This document shows, one piece after another, positions 6,801 to 15,245 of a stretch of DNA of 40,577 bases. A program made the position numbers and the translations under genes. The number at the start of each line of letters is the position of its first letter. Position 1 is the first letter of the stretch. Below the pieces are notes generated by a model, which ran no database searches, was not told the origin of the DNA, and saw only the letters and a program-made list of their open reading frames with translations. This stretch comes from a virus, in IMG/VR virus record IMGVR_UViG_3300013115_000245, positions 1 to 40,577 of that record, one strand, 5' to 3'.

Positions 6801-6915
6801 AGCATGACCCCACAGCATCCAACTTATACGATCGTGAAAGATGGCGGCGATTGAGAAACCAATAGAAATATTTCCTGCCTTTGCAGACTATCTACAGCCG
6901 GCTAGGTTTAAGGTT
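6801..6915 (+). repeat. 115-bp direct repeat, right copy
   Basis: Identical to 5798-5912. It restores the end of terS (non-coding here) and the start of terL, including the translation signals GTGAAAG before the ATG at 6841. This makes the insertion non-disruptive for both terminase genes. Confidence 0.97.
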
Positions 6916-8241
6916 GCCTACGGTGGACGAGGGAGCGCAAAGACAAGAACTTTTGTTACCCTTCTTGTAGACAACGTTTTATATTACAAATGGCGAGTTG
7001 TTTGCTTTCGCGAAATAATGAAATCAATCGATGATTCGGTTTATCAAGAGATTGTCGATGAGATCGAAAGGCGAAACTTAACAAAATACTTTAACGTTCT
7101 GCAAACTCAAATTCAGTGCTCATCTGGGGGCGTTTTTAAGTTTGACGGTCTTTATCGTAATCAGCAAAAAATAAAAGGTTACTCTGGTTTTGATTGCGCT
7201 TTTGTCGAAGAGGCGGCAAACGTAACTTCCGACAGCTGGAAGATGTTGATACCAACCTTACGTAAATCAAATTCTGAAATATGGGTTTGTTTCAATCCTG
7301 AGTCCCCATTGGATGACACATATACAAGGTTTGTTAGCCAACGCGTTTATCCAGATTACAAAGACGGTGTTAGATACTGCATATCAAAAAAAATAAACTA
7401 TACAGACAATCCAAAATTCCCTAAAGAGCTTCAAGATGACATGGAGCTTATGCGAGAAAGTGATTATGAGCTTTACCAGCATGTTTACGAAGGTGAGCCA
7501 GTTGCAAATTCGTCACTGGCTATTATCCCTCCTGCTTGGGTCGCTGCATCGATTGATATTCATTTGTTTTTGGGTATTGATGATAGCGGTGATTGCCGCA
7601 TGGGCTTTGATGTCAGTGATGAAGGTGACGATGCAAACGCTACGACAATCAAAAAAGGATGCATTGTAAAGCACATTAAGGAATGGAAGGATAACGACCC
7701 CAACAGCGCTGCTGATCAGGCTTTTGACGATGCTCTTTTACACGGTGTTAGCAATATAGTTTTTGATAGTATTGGTGTTGGGGCCGGGGCTAAGGGCGAG
7801 CTTAGGAGTCGCGTTGCAGGCGTTGAATATAAATCCAAAGTGCCACCAGAAATAATAGGTTTTAACGCTGCTGACGCAGTTGATGATCCTGATGACGAGT
7901 ACCAGCCAGGAAAAACAAACAAGGATATGTTTGCAAATTTAAAAGCTCAATACTGGTGGAGGCTTAGGGATCAGTTTTACAACTCATATAAAGCAAGACA
8001 AGGAAAAGATTTTGATATTGATAACATAATCAGCCTAGACTCATCTTCAATAGAATCTAAATTATTAGACAAGTTGAAAGGAGAATTATCACAACCAAGA
8101 AGGGAATATTTGAGCGGTAAGGTTAGAGTTGAGCCAAAAGATAAAATGAAAAAGCGCGGTGTTAAATCACCTAATCTTGCAGACAGTCTAGTTATGATTG
8201 ATTACTGCGGTTCGCAAATAGACACATCAATACATTTTTAA
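6841..8241 (+). CDS. terL: Terminase large subunit
   Basis: 466 residues, PBSX/Terminase_3 type. Walker A GGRGSAKT (28-35), Walker B CAFVEEA (119-125), coupling region VCFNPESP (about 150-157), and the C-terminal nuclease with GFDVSDEGDD (about 256) and FDSIGVGAG (about 308). The ATPase pumps DNA into the prohead through the portal and the RNase H-like domain cuts the concatemer. Translation was presumably coupled to terS originally (14-base overlap). Here the start is separated from the intact terS by about 990 bases of duplicated and host sequence, so it depends on its own GTGAAAG site. The gene is full length. Confidence 0.93.
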   Translation: MAAIEKPIEIFPAFADYLQPARFKVAYGGRGSAKTRTFVTLLVDNVLYYKWRVVCFREIMKSIDDSVYQEIVDEIERRNLTKYFNVLQTQIQCSSGGVFKFDGLYRNQQKIKGYSGFDCAFVEEAANVTSDSWKMLIPTLRKSNSEIWVCFNPESPLDDTYTRFVSQRVYPDYKDGVRYCISKKINYTDNPKFPKELQDDMELMRESDYELYQHVYEGEPVANSSLAIIPPAWVAASIDIHLFLGIDDSGDCRMGFDVSDEGDDANATTIKKGCIVKHIKEWKDNDPNSAADQAFDDALLHGVSNIVFDSIGVGAGAKGELRSRVAGVEYKSKVPPEIIGFNAADAVDDPDDEYQPGKTNKDMFANLKAQYWWRLRDQFYNSYKARQGKDFDIDNIISLDSSSIESKLLDKLKGELSQPRREYLSGKVRVEPKDKMKKRGVKSPNLADSLVMIDYCGSQIDTSIHF

Positions 8242-8294
8242 AACGTCAAAAGTTAGTTTATACTGTCAAAAAATTATCTTATTGAGTTTGATTA

Positions 8295-10472
8295 ATGACA
8301 TACGTTCCACCAGTCCCAGATTCAAGTATCCCTGTTTTAGAGCAATCAGCTGCTAACATTGATGAGTTCGCAACGGGCGTTAGTGATACCTATACAGATC
8401 GTGGCGGCATTGTTCACAAAACTGTTGAAGGTGTTATCAAAGGCGCAGAGCAAGACATAGCAAGCGCTACAGCCGGACTGATTAGTGATGCTAATGCAAA
8501 AATTGAAGCTGCAATAATAAATGCTGGTTATGTTGTTCAGGGTACTTTCACTACCGGCGCAACATTAACCGAAGCCAATGATGTAATTCAATGGACTACT
8601 GGAGGTGGCGGATCTGGTGAGTATTATCGATGGGGCGGATCCCTTCCTAAAGCTGTTCCTACATTGTCAAACCCAAATACTACCGGTGGGTTTGGCCCGG
8701 AAGCATGGATACTTGCTGTTAGCTCGGAAGGATTGACCCCAAAAGTAATAAATCTTAACACTTTATCGGAAGCTCAAGTTGAGACATCTTTAGTTATTGG
8801 TGACTCTATTAATTTAAAAGAGCGATCAACAGGTAATGGTGGGGGTGCTTTATGGGATGCAGTTGATGATGCTGTTTACCCTTCTAATGGTTTCGATATA
8901 GTCAGCAGTGCTATTGCTGGTATAAATCTTAAATTACGTGTCAATGATGCCGTTTACTCAACAAGCCTCGGTATAACAACAAGCATTGTAGCTGGCGCTG
9001 TATTTGAGAGAGGTGTGGAGCTTGCTAGGTCTTTAAGAGTCCCTTTTGTATTGGATAAAGATTTAACCATTGCAGATAAAACTCCATCCTTAACCCTTGA
9101 GCAAGGCGATCCTATTGTCATTAAAGGATTAGATGATTCCCTAGTAACAATTACAACAAATCAAGCTACAGGCATAAGCATTGCGAGTGCTGATCCTGCT
9201 GTTCGTGGTTGGTTTGAAAAAGTCTTGTTAGAAAACTTTAGAATAGATGGTAATGGTATCACCACTGATACTGGTATAAGTGTTTATGGTGCGGCCTACG
9301 CTAATACACAGATACGCAATATTAGAACGCGAGGTTTTAATATTAACCATCTAGATATTAATCAGTGCTGGGCTATTGAAGTTATTAATAGTCAAATTGG
9401 ATTTGGTACAAACTCACGTACAACCTCTGGCAGTATTGGTATAAACGTTACGAATGCCAATGCGTTTATTTTGCGTGACTCAATTATCAGCTCAATAGGT
9501 CTTGATTTTGACGGAACAGGTATAAAATGCACATCAGCAGAATCAGTATCAATCAATGATAATACCATTGAAAACATGCAGACTTATATCGATATTACAT
9601 CAGGCAGTGGATCCGTTTCTATCGGCTCTGGTGGAACCAACTATTTTGAGAATAGCACCACTGTTCAAGGCCTTATCGACGTAACACAAGCGCCGATTAA
9701 GCTAGGTAGCGCTGGTAAGTTATATAACGCTGATGTATCAAACAACTGGTTTCTTGTTGCCAACAATGCAATTAATGTGGACTTCATTAATGTATCTAAA
9801 GGCCGCTTTAGCCAGAACACTCACAATCCTAACTTTGCCAATGATGGCTATTGGAAAGCGGGACCAAACTCAACTGATATTATTGTTGAAAATAACAAGC
9901 GAATTTTTCTGCCTATCGATGGCGTTAGTGGGGTTACGTCAACCGATGTATTAAACACGTTGAATGCAGCCAATGAATTAGATAAAGATTCGTTATTTTA
10001 TGCAGCCGATCAGTTTATTGTTGATACAACAGAGCCCAACACTCCAACAGCAGGCACAAAAAACGGTGCAACAACTTGGGACTTTGCCGCCGGTCAAGAC
10101 GCAGAAGTAACAACGTTTATAATGCCTCCTCAAAACTGGGGAAAATGCAGAGTTAAGACTTATGGAGTGTATTCAATTGATTCTACTAGTACTGATGATA
10201 TTGTGTTTTTTGCTATCCCTACAGTGATACAAGCGGACGGAACAGAAGTAAATCCAAGCACTATAAGCTTTGTTAAAGACTTATCTACAGTCGTAGCGGC
10301 TGATGCACCTTTCCCTAATACGTTTGCAAACAACTGGATAGTGCAGAGACAAACTCGAGAAGAGGGTGTTAAGCTTCGCTTCAAACGCTCAGGAACCAAT
10401 GTGTCTGATACGTTTGCTGGTGTTGTAACATTTTATGGAATGGTTATAGAAAGAGCTCCTAATATTGTGTAA
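8295..10472 (+). CDS. Tailspike / tail fibre with beta-helix
   Basis: 725 residues. Residues about 75-155 contain YRWGGSLPKAVP, NPNTTGGFG and AWILAV, typical of the particle-binding N-terminal domain of phage tailspikes. Residues about 200-500 are rich in repeated short beta strands and Asn/Gly/Ser turns, as in a right-handed parallel beta-helix of the pectate-lyase kind. The C-terminal 150 residues look like a beta-sandwich. It probably binds, and perhaps cleaves, a surface polysaccharide; no catalytic residues can be named by eye. It is preceded by a TATACT hexamer (8259-8264) but no strong ribosome binding site. Its position between terL and the head genes, where portal would be expected, is odd. 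Confidence 0.8.
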   Translation: MTYVPPVPDSSIPVLEQSAANIDEFATGVSDTYTDRGGIVHKTVEGVIKGAEQDIASATAGLISDANAKIEAAIINAGYVVQGTFTTGATLTEANDVIQWTTGGGGSGEYYRWGGSLPKAVPTLSNPNTTGGFGPEAWILAVSSEGLTPKVINLNTLSEAQVETSLVIGDSINLKERSTGNGGGALWDAVDDAVYPSNGFDIVSSAIAGINLKLRVNDAVYSTSLGITTSIVAGAVFERGVELARSLRVPFVLDKDLTIADKTPSLTLEQGDPIVIKGLDDSLVTITTNQATGISIASADPAVRGWFEKVLLENFRIDGNGITTDTGISVYGAAYANTQIRNIRTRGFNINHLDINQCWAIEVINSQIGFGTNSRTTSGSIGINVTNANAFILRDSIISSIGLDFDGTGIKCTSAESVSINDNTIENMQTYIDITSGSGSVSIGSGGTNYFENSTTVQGLIDVTQAPIKLGSAGKLYNADVSNNWFLVANNAINVDFINVSKGRFSQNTHNPNFANDGYWKAGPNSTDIIVENNKRIFLPIDGVSGVTSTDVLNTLNAANELDKDSLFYAADQFIVDTTEPNTPTAGTKNGATTWDFAAGQDAEVTTFIMPPQNWGKCRVKTYGVYSIDSTSTDDIVFFAIPTVIQADGTEVNPSTISFVKDLSTVVAADAPFPNTFANNWIVQRQTREEGVKLRFKRSGTNVSDTFAGVVTFYGMVIERAPNIV

Positions 10473-10493
10473 GTCATATTTATTTAATATGAC
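10473..10493 (+). terminator. Hairpin directly after the tailspike stop
   Basis: GTCATATT and AATATGAC form a perfect 8-bp stem with a five-base loop, beginning one base after the TAA. There is no T-run, so it is not a canonical intrinsic terminator. It may be a weak attenuator or protect the 3' end of the mRNA. Confidence 0.4.
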
Positions 10494-10548
10494 TGTTACA
10501 AAGAAAGATGCGCAATTAGTTTCTAATAATATTTAACAGGTTTTTCTT

Positions 10549-12015
10549 ATGAAAACAAATAAGATAATTGAAAAGGAAGGTAGGTTTTACGTTACAGGTA
10601 AAGACGGAAAAGGGAACCTTGGCAAAAAAGACGGATACGCAACAAAGGAAGAAGCCGAAAAGCGATTGCGTGAAATCGAGTTTTTTAAAACTCAAGGTAA
10701 TCGAGTTAATGTTCAGCTTTGCACTAATGTTGATAAATCTCAAATTGAAGAAACAACAGATTCGTTTTTGATACGCAAAATACCAATGATGGTTGATGAT
10801 GCTATTATGAACGGTCTTAAGTATCGAAAAAATGATAATGCACAAGGCCTGAAAACATTTGTCAATAAGCAAGTTACACTTGGTCATCCAATGGAAAATA
10901 ACGCATACGTTAGCGCTTCTCATGGGCCAGCTATGATGAATTATTTCTCAGGTGGGTATATTAGCAATACTTACAATATTAATGGTGTTAACTACGCTGA
11001 TATAGAGATTAAAAAACGCACGCTTAAAGCTCAAGATGCTGATGATGGATTTTTCTATAACCAGTTAGAAACAAAGCAGCCTATCGGCGTTTCAACAGGT
11101 CTTTATCTTGAGACTGAAATTGCAAATGAAACGGATGATTTTGACGGGTATGCGGTTAATCAAGTCGGCGATCACTTAGCTATGCTTCACAGCTCAGAGC
11201 CTCCTGCTGGCGGCGATGCTACATTTATGAGATTTAATAGCGAAGACAGCACAACTGCTGATATAGTTGTCAATGTAGATGAAATTATAAAGCTTAAGCA
11301 GTCGGCTAACGAAAAACGCTCCATGTTAGAGTCTGCTATTTACGATTTCTATAAAACATCAATGGGAACCAAAGAATATTACGTTTGGGTTCGTGATTTT
11401 GATGATGACAGCGTTATATTCTCATTTGATGACAAGATGAATATTGCAAGTTACATGATTGATGCAATAGGTAACGTATCTTTATCAGATATTTCGGAAG
11501 TAAAAGAAAAATCAGTTTTTGAGAAAGTAAAGTCAACGTTCTTGGGTGCTGTCAATAAAATATTTGACGGTCAAAATAATGACAGTCATAATGAACAAGA
11601 AGATTTCTTAAACAACAATGAGGACACGTCCATGCGACAAGCCTACATTGACGCACTAACCAAAGCAGGCATTGAGGTTAATAAAGATGCTAGCGATGCG
11701 GATGTGTTGTCACAATATCAAGATCTTTCGGCTAACAAGCTAAAAGGTATGATTAACGAAGCTATGCAGCCGTTTACCGAAAAGCTAGATGTTATCGGTA
11801 ATAAACTTCAGGCAAACGAAGACGCCGCTAAAGCTGATTTGATTGCTAAAGCGATTGCATTCGGCATTAACGAAGATGATGCTAAAGAAATGTCTATTAA
11901 TGCACTTCAAGCAATTGCTGATAAATCTGGCAACCAAATGCAAACCAACGGTGTTAGCAATCAGTATCAACCAAATAACCAGCAAGACGGCTACACAGCT
12001 GAAATGCCTAAATAA
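10549..12015 (+). CDS. DUF2213 head protein (putative prohead protease/scaffold)
   Basis: 488 residues. A short N-terminal beta module (GRFYVTGKDGKGNLGKKDGY followed by a TKEEAEKRL helix, about 11-45) precedes a DUF2213-like region (about 50-235) with VTLGHPMEN, GVSTGLYLE and VGDHLAMLHSSEPPAGGDA. The C-terminal 150 residues are helical and acidic (NKLQANEDAAKADLIAKA), as expected of a scaffold. DUF2213 proteins lie just upstream of cement and capsid genes in related phages and are presumed to act in prohead assembly or maturation. The protease role is inferred; the catalytic residues are not certain. The gene precedes the cement gene by 12 bases. Confidence 0.75.
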   Translation: MKTNKIIEKEGRFYVTGKDGKGNLGKKDGYATKEEAEKRLREIEFFKTQGNRVNVQLCTNVDKSQIEETTDSFLIRKIPMMVDDAIMNGLKYRKNDNAQGLKTFVNKQVTLGHPMENNAYVSASHGPAMMNYFSGGYISNTYNINGVNYADIEIKKRTLKAQDADDGFFYNQLETKQPIGVSTGLYLETEIANETDDFDGYAVNQVGDHLAMLHSSEPPAGGDATFMRFNSEDSTTADIVVNVDEIIKLKQSANEKRSMLESAIYDFYKTSMGTKEYYVWVRDFDDDSVIFSFDDKMNIASYMIDAIGNVSLSDISEVKEKSVFEKVKSTFLGAVNKIFDGQNNDSHNEQEDFLNNNEDTSMRQAYIDALTKAGIEVNKDASDADVLSQYQDLSANKLKGMINEAMQPFTEKLDVIGNKLQANEDAAKADLIAKAIAFGINEDDAKEMSINALQAIADKSGNQMQTNGVSNQYQPNNQQDGYTAEMPK

Positions 12016-12027
12016 GGAGGCTGAGAC

Positions 12028-12465
12028 ATGGCTACAAAAGGTAAACGCTCAATCTTCCAAGATTGTCATTGCTTAAAGGCTCAAGAAGCTAACGCGCTTG
12101 AAGCTGATATTCTTCCTGGTATGCTACTTGCTCGCGGCGCTACTGGATTCAGCAAAAACACAGCGGCAGCAACAGTTACAATTACTCAACCTTTGTTTGC
12201 TGATTACGACCAGTTAGCAGCTGGCACTGTTGATGAAGTTTGGACGCAAAACGAAAACATGGTCGCACGAGTGCCGCAAACTGACGATTATGTTAATGTT
12301 CGCGTTGAAGCAGGCAACAACATTCTATCGATCGGCACTCCATTATCCGCAGGCACAGCTGCAGGTTATTTAAAAATCGCTGTAACTGGCGACAAAGTGC
12401 TGGCTTATGCTAACGAAATTATTAACGTAACAGCTAACGCTTTAGTTAGCGCGAGAGGTGCTTAA
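12028..12465 (+). CDS. Capsid cement / decoration protein
   Basis: 145 residues. The sequence has LPGMLLARGATGF early and a repeated Ala/Val/Thr beta-rich pattern (VRVEAGNNILSIGTPLSAGTAAGYLKIA), like the small structural cement proteins (Gp24-like) encoded immediately before DUF2213-linked capsid genes. Such proteins bind the outside of the expanded capsid and stabilise it. A very strong ribosome binding site, AAGGAGG, precedes the ATG, consistent with high expression. The capsid gene follows after two bases. Confidence 0.75.
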   Translation: MATKGKRSIFQDCHCLKAQEANALEADILPGMLLARGATGFSKNTAAATVTITQPLFADYDQLAAGTVDEVWTQNENMVARVPQTDDYVNVRVEAGNNILSIGTPLSAGTAAGYLKIAVTGDKVLAYANEIINVTANALVSARGA

Positions 12466-12467
12466 TT

Positions 12468-13553
12468 ATGTTTTATGTAAACCAAGCTAATTTAGCGGCT
12501 TACCCAAGTAACGCGCTAGCAATGAATGTTCAATGGTCGAATATTCAGCGTGAGCGACAAGCGATTCAGGGTGATATTGCTAAAGTAAATGATATGTTCG
12601 CAAACGTATCGCAAATGCAAGCCCAATTCGCTGCAAACGATGGTCGAAAGCCATTTGATTTATTCCGCGAGTTTGACAATCAAGTTGTGCAAGAGTATCA
12701 GCTTGATGAAGGTGCTTTTTTACTTAACCGTTTAATGCCTTTGGCTCGTTCAGTTGATATTGGCCGCACTATCTTTGAATATGCTCGTGCATCAGACGTT
12801 GGCAAGTTCCAAACATCAATGACAGGTGAGCATGGTATTGTATTTGACAATCCAGACTACGACACCGACAAAACGTTAATTCCATTTCATGATAATGGAT
12901 TTAAGCGTAACTGGCGCGAATATGAGCAATTAACACTTGAAGGCTTCCAAGATATTATGGTTGGTCAGCAGCAGTCTTTACGTACTCACATTCAAGGTCA
13001 AACATCTTATGTGCTTGATGGCACAAGCTTAGTTGTTGACGGTGTTGGTTGGAATGGTTTCCGCAATGACACTCGCGTTGAGCAAGTTGACTTATCATCA
13101 GATCCGCGCGTTACGTTTGATTTTACTGACACAGCCCAAAGCGGTGAAAACATTCGCAAGGCATTTAAAGCGTTTGTTGATATCATTCGCTTAGAAAACA
13201 AAGTATCCGTTCCTGTAACTTACTTTGTGTCTAACAAAATTTTATCTAACTTTGAAAACTACTTCGGCTTAAATGGTGCTAACGATATTCAAACTACTAA
13301 TACTAGCTTGAAGTCAATCACTGGCGTGGCTGATATTGTTGGTACAAGTGCGTTAACAGGTAATCAAATCTTAGGTATTCCACTTAACAAAAACTTTGTT
13401 GAGCCTGTTGTGGCATTACCAACATCAACGCGAATGCTTAACCGTCAAGATATACGTGACCCTTACTGCTGGGCTATCGAATCAGCATTTGGTATTATGG
13501 TTAAAAATGACTTCGAAGGTCAAAACAAAGGGGCTATTTATGGCGCAAGTTAA
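12468..13553 (+). CDS. Major capsid protein
   Basis: 361 residues in the expected place after scaffold/protease and cement proteins. The N-terminal part is helical (IQRERQAIQGDIAKVNDMFANVSQMQAQF), followed by the DDxL-like FDNQVVQEYQLDEGAFLLNRLMPLARSV region, and the C-terminus has the MLNRQDIRDPYCWAIESAFGI pattern seen in HK97-fold capsids of the group I recall as DUF6260. It forms the icosahedral shell. No cleavable delta domain is obvious, which suggests that the scaffold is a separate protein. The 3' end overlaps the next gene by 14 bases. Confidence 0.82.
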   Translation: MFYVNQANLAAYPSNALAMNVQWSNIQRERQAIQGDIAKVNDMFANVSQMQAQFAANDGRKPFDLFREFDNQVVQEYQLDEGAFLLNRLMPLARSVDIGRTIFEYARASDVGKFQTSMTGEHGIVFDNPDYDTDKTLIPFHDNGFKRNWREYEQLTLEGFQDIMVGQQQSLRTHIQGQTSYVLDGTSLVVDGVGWNGFRNDTRVEQVDLSSDPRVTFDFTDTAQSGENIRKAFKAFVDIIRLENKVSVPVTYFVSNKILSNFENYFGLNGANDIQTTNTSLKSITGVADIVGTSALTGNQILGIPLNKNFVEPVVALPTSTRMLNRQDIRDPYCWAIESAFGIMVKNDFEGQNKGAIYGAS

Positions 13554-13836
13554 TAAGTATACTGTTGTTCTTGGTTCGTGCTCATTTGGTAAGCTTGGCG
13601 ATATTGTTTTAGCTAAAGATTTGCCAAAAGGCGCGTTTAAAGTTGACGAAGACAACAAGCCAACGAACGAGCTAACAGATCGAGCAGCGTTAATGCTTAA
13701 GCCTTATATTGCTCCTGCCAACGCTGGCGATAATGACGCTTTAGAAGCTGAAAACGCAGAGCTTAAAAAGAAAATCGCAGCGCTGACTAAAGAAAACAAA
13801 ACTTTAGTTGCAAACGCTGGCGATAATGCAAAATAA
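13540..13836 (+). CDS. Small coiled-coil virion-associated protein
   Basis: 98 residues starting MAQVNKYTVVLGS; this ATG overlaps the end of the capsid gene, and the longer frame upstream is only an overlap with that gene. Residues 1-57 look like a small beta/alpha module (YTVVLGSCSFGKLGDIVLA). Residues 68-90 form a heptad-type coiled coil, and the hexapeptide ANAGDN occurs on both sides of it (60-65 and 91-96). The position directly after the capsid gene suggests a head-associated role. Not recognised. Confidence 0.7.
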   Translation: MAQVNKYTVVLGSCSFGKLGDIVLAKDLPKGAFKVDEDNKPTNELTDRAALMLKPYIAPANAGDNDALEAENAELKKKIAALTKENKTLVANAGDNAK

Positions 13837-13920
13837 AGCTAAAATTAATTCGAGCATATAAATTAACCAGCCGGTAACGGCCTTAGTTTTTTAATTGTTG
13901 CTTAGTTAATAAAACATAAC

Positions 13921-13948
13921 AAAAACCCGCTAACTAGGCGGGTTTTTT
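13921..13948. terminator. Bidirectional intrinsic terminator
   Basis: CCCGC/GCGGG stem with a seven-base loop, flanked by AAAAA on the left and TTTTTT on the right. It ends the rightward capsid transcript, and on the minus strand the leftward transcript of the gene ending at 13953. Confidence 0.85.
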
Positions 13949-13952
13949 ATTT

Positions 13953-14144
13953 CTACTTTGCTCTATCAATCCATATCTTTCTTTGTCTATCCGTTAGCGT
14001 TGTGTAAAACTCAAGACATAAACCACCTTGTATTTTGGTAACTGATCCTCCGTTTTTAATAAAATCATCGACCTGTTTTAATCTTTCATCATGCATTTTG
14101 TTTTTAGCAGCCTTTCCACTGCTTAGTGTTGCGCTTGTTTCCAT
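13953..14144 (-). CDS. Unknown small basic protein
   Basis: 63 residues, basic, with GKAAKNKMHDERLKQVDDFIKNGG and a C-terminal TLTDRQRKIWIDRAK. The pattern suggests two helices around a short beta turn. Not recognised. It is the last gene of the leftward island 16867-13953 and abuts its upstream neighbour with no gap. Confidence 0.55.
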   Translation of the reverse strand: METSATLSSGKAAKNKMHDERLKQVDDFIKNGGSVTKIQGGLCLEFYTTLTDRQRKIWIDRAK

Positions 14145-14381
14145 TTAATCACCCTCGCGGTTAACCTCTTTTAAATCATTAATAACCCATTTAGCGTCAG
14201 ATACTGAACCACCGTGAGCTGTTAACTCATGCGTTACTAATTCTTTAATTGCGCCATTCAACGCCCATGCAATACCGAGGCGAAATGCGTCTGATAACAT
14301 ACTTGGCTTTCCTACTGGTAAATAGTGCGCTTCGAGTCCTGACCGTTCTAACTCGGTTAATGGCTTTCTGTGCATTGTCAT
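14145..14381 (-). CDS. Unknown small protein
   Basis: 78 residues. The central DAFRLGIAWALNGAIKEL (about 30-47) is a probable amphipathic helix. The first residues HRKPLTELERSGLEAHYLPVGKPSMLSD resemble short N-terminal regions found in small phage proteins. Function not recognised. It follows the 286-residue gene by three bases. Confidence 0.55.
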   Translation of the reverse strand: MTMHRKPLTELERSGLEAHYLPVGKPSMLSDAFRLGIAWALNGAIKELVTHELTAHGGSVSDAKWVINDLKEVNREGD

Positions 14382-14384
14382 AAC

Positions 14385-15245
14385 TTACAACTCCCAATTG
14401 TCTAATATACCTGTCACCGTGACCAAGTTGTCACCTTTGAACATGCTTTCAGGGATTTTACTTGATTTAACATCATACCCGTCTGGTATAGCTGCTAATT
14501 GCTCGTCAGTTAGCACCATAAGGTGATTCATGCGGATTTTCTGAACACTGGTGGCGGTGATACTTAGGTTCTCTGGTATTAATTGCCCGTTATGTAAAAT
14601 AACGTCAATACCACTACCGACCAATGACGAATGGTCAATCTTTTTCACTGGTGGGGTGATTGGAAAGCAATTTTTATTAGGTGTTAACTCAGTCGGGTTA
14701 TTAACCCCGTTAGTGTCTTTAGTTGTCCATAAATCATCTGAATCTTTAGGTAACATGATGGTTACAACACCATGATTGATTCTAACACGATGCCCCACAG
14801 CTAACGGCTCTACACCGTCCCAGTCGCGTACTTTAGGGATTGCTGCTTGAAGTTTAGCTATAATCGTTTTATCTTTTGATGCTCTAGCTGGGACACTAAT
14901 AGCAGCCTCAATATCAAAATCATTAATATCGTATACTAACTGCTCGTCTGTTGGTTCTTTCACTGGCTTTTCTCCCGTTTTAATAAAATGTTCAACTTCA
15001 TCAATGGTTAGCTTGATTGCGTCTTTGCCGTAGACATTGGAATTCCTACAGAGGTAGGTATTATTATTACAAGTAACCCCAAAGTAGGTGTAGTTTTGGA
15101 GGTATTTCCTTACTGCGTACTTATGACGTGCGCGACAGCTTTTAATGCCCTCCCCAGTATTCGCCCCATTATCACAAGCCAAATCTAATAAATCCTGTGC
15201 GCGTTGTGGTTCTACGCCTTTTGTTTTGCAGTACCATGGTTTCAT
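14385..15245 (-). CDS. Unknown phage protein (286 residues)
   Basis: Start chosen at MKPWYCKTKG (15245) because GGAGG lies six bases upstream and the ATG overlaps the preceding stop as ATGA; a GTG five codons upstream would lie inside the binding site. The N-terminal 75 residues contain four Cys (C6, C24, C38 and C59 region) with CDNGANTGEGIKSCRARHKYAVRKYLQNY, possibly a small helical domain. The later part has NITATSVQKIRMNH and a C-terminal DGYDVKSSKIPESMF. No known domain can be named. It is part of the leftward island with the AAA ATPase. Confidence 0.6.
   Translation of the reverse strand: MKPWYCKTKGVEPQRAQDLLDLACDNGANTGEGIKSCRARHKYAVRKYLQNYTYFGVTCNNNTYLCRNSNVYGKDAIKLTIDEVEHFIKTGEKPVKEPTDEQLVYDINDFDIEAAISVPARASKDKTIIAKLQAAIPKVRDWDGVEPLAVGHRVRINHGVVTIMLPKDSDDLWTTKDTNGVNNPTELTPNKNCFPITPPVKKIDHSSLVGSGIDVILHNGQLIPENLSITATSVQKIRMNHLMVLTDEQLAAIPDGYDVKSSKIPESMFKGDNLVTVTGILDNWEL

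Noticed and set aside
10516-10923. 135-codon minus-strand open frame
   Set aside because: It overlaps the beginning of the DUF2213 gene, which has a recognisable protein on the plus strand; the minus-strand product looks like random Phe/Ile/Cys-rich translation.
13396-13539. Upstream extension of the 98-residue gene after the capsid gene
   Set aside because: This part overlaps the capsid gene in another frame and has no coding character; the ATG at 13540 gives a compact protein overlapping by 14 bases, as is normal here.
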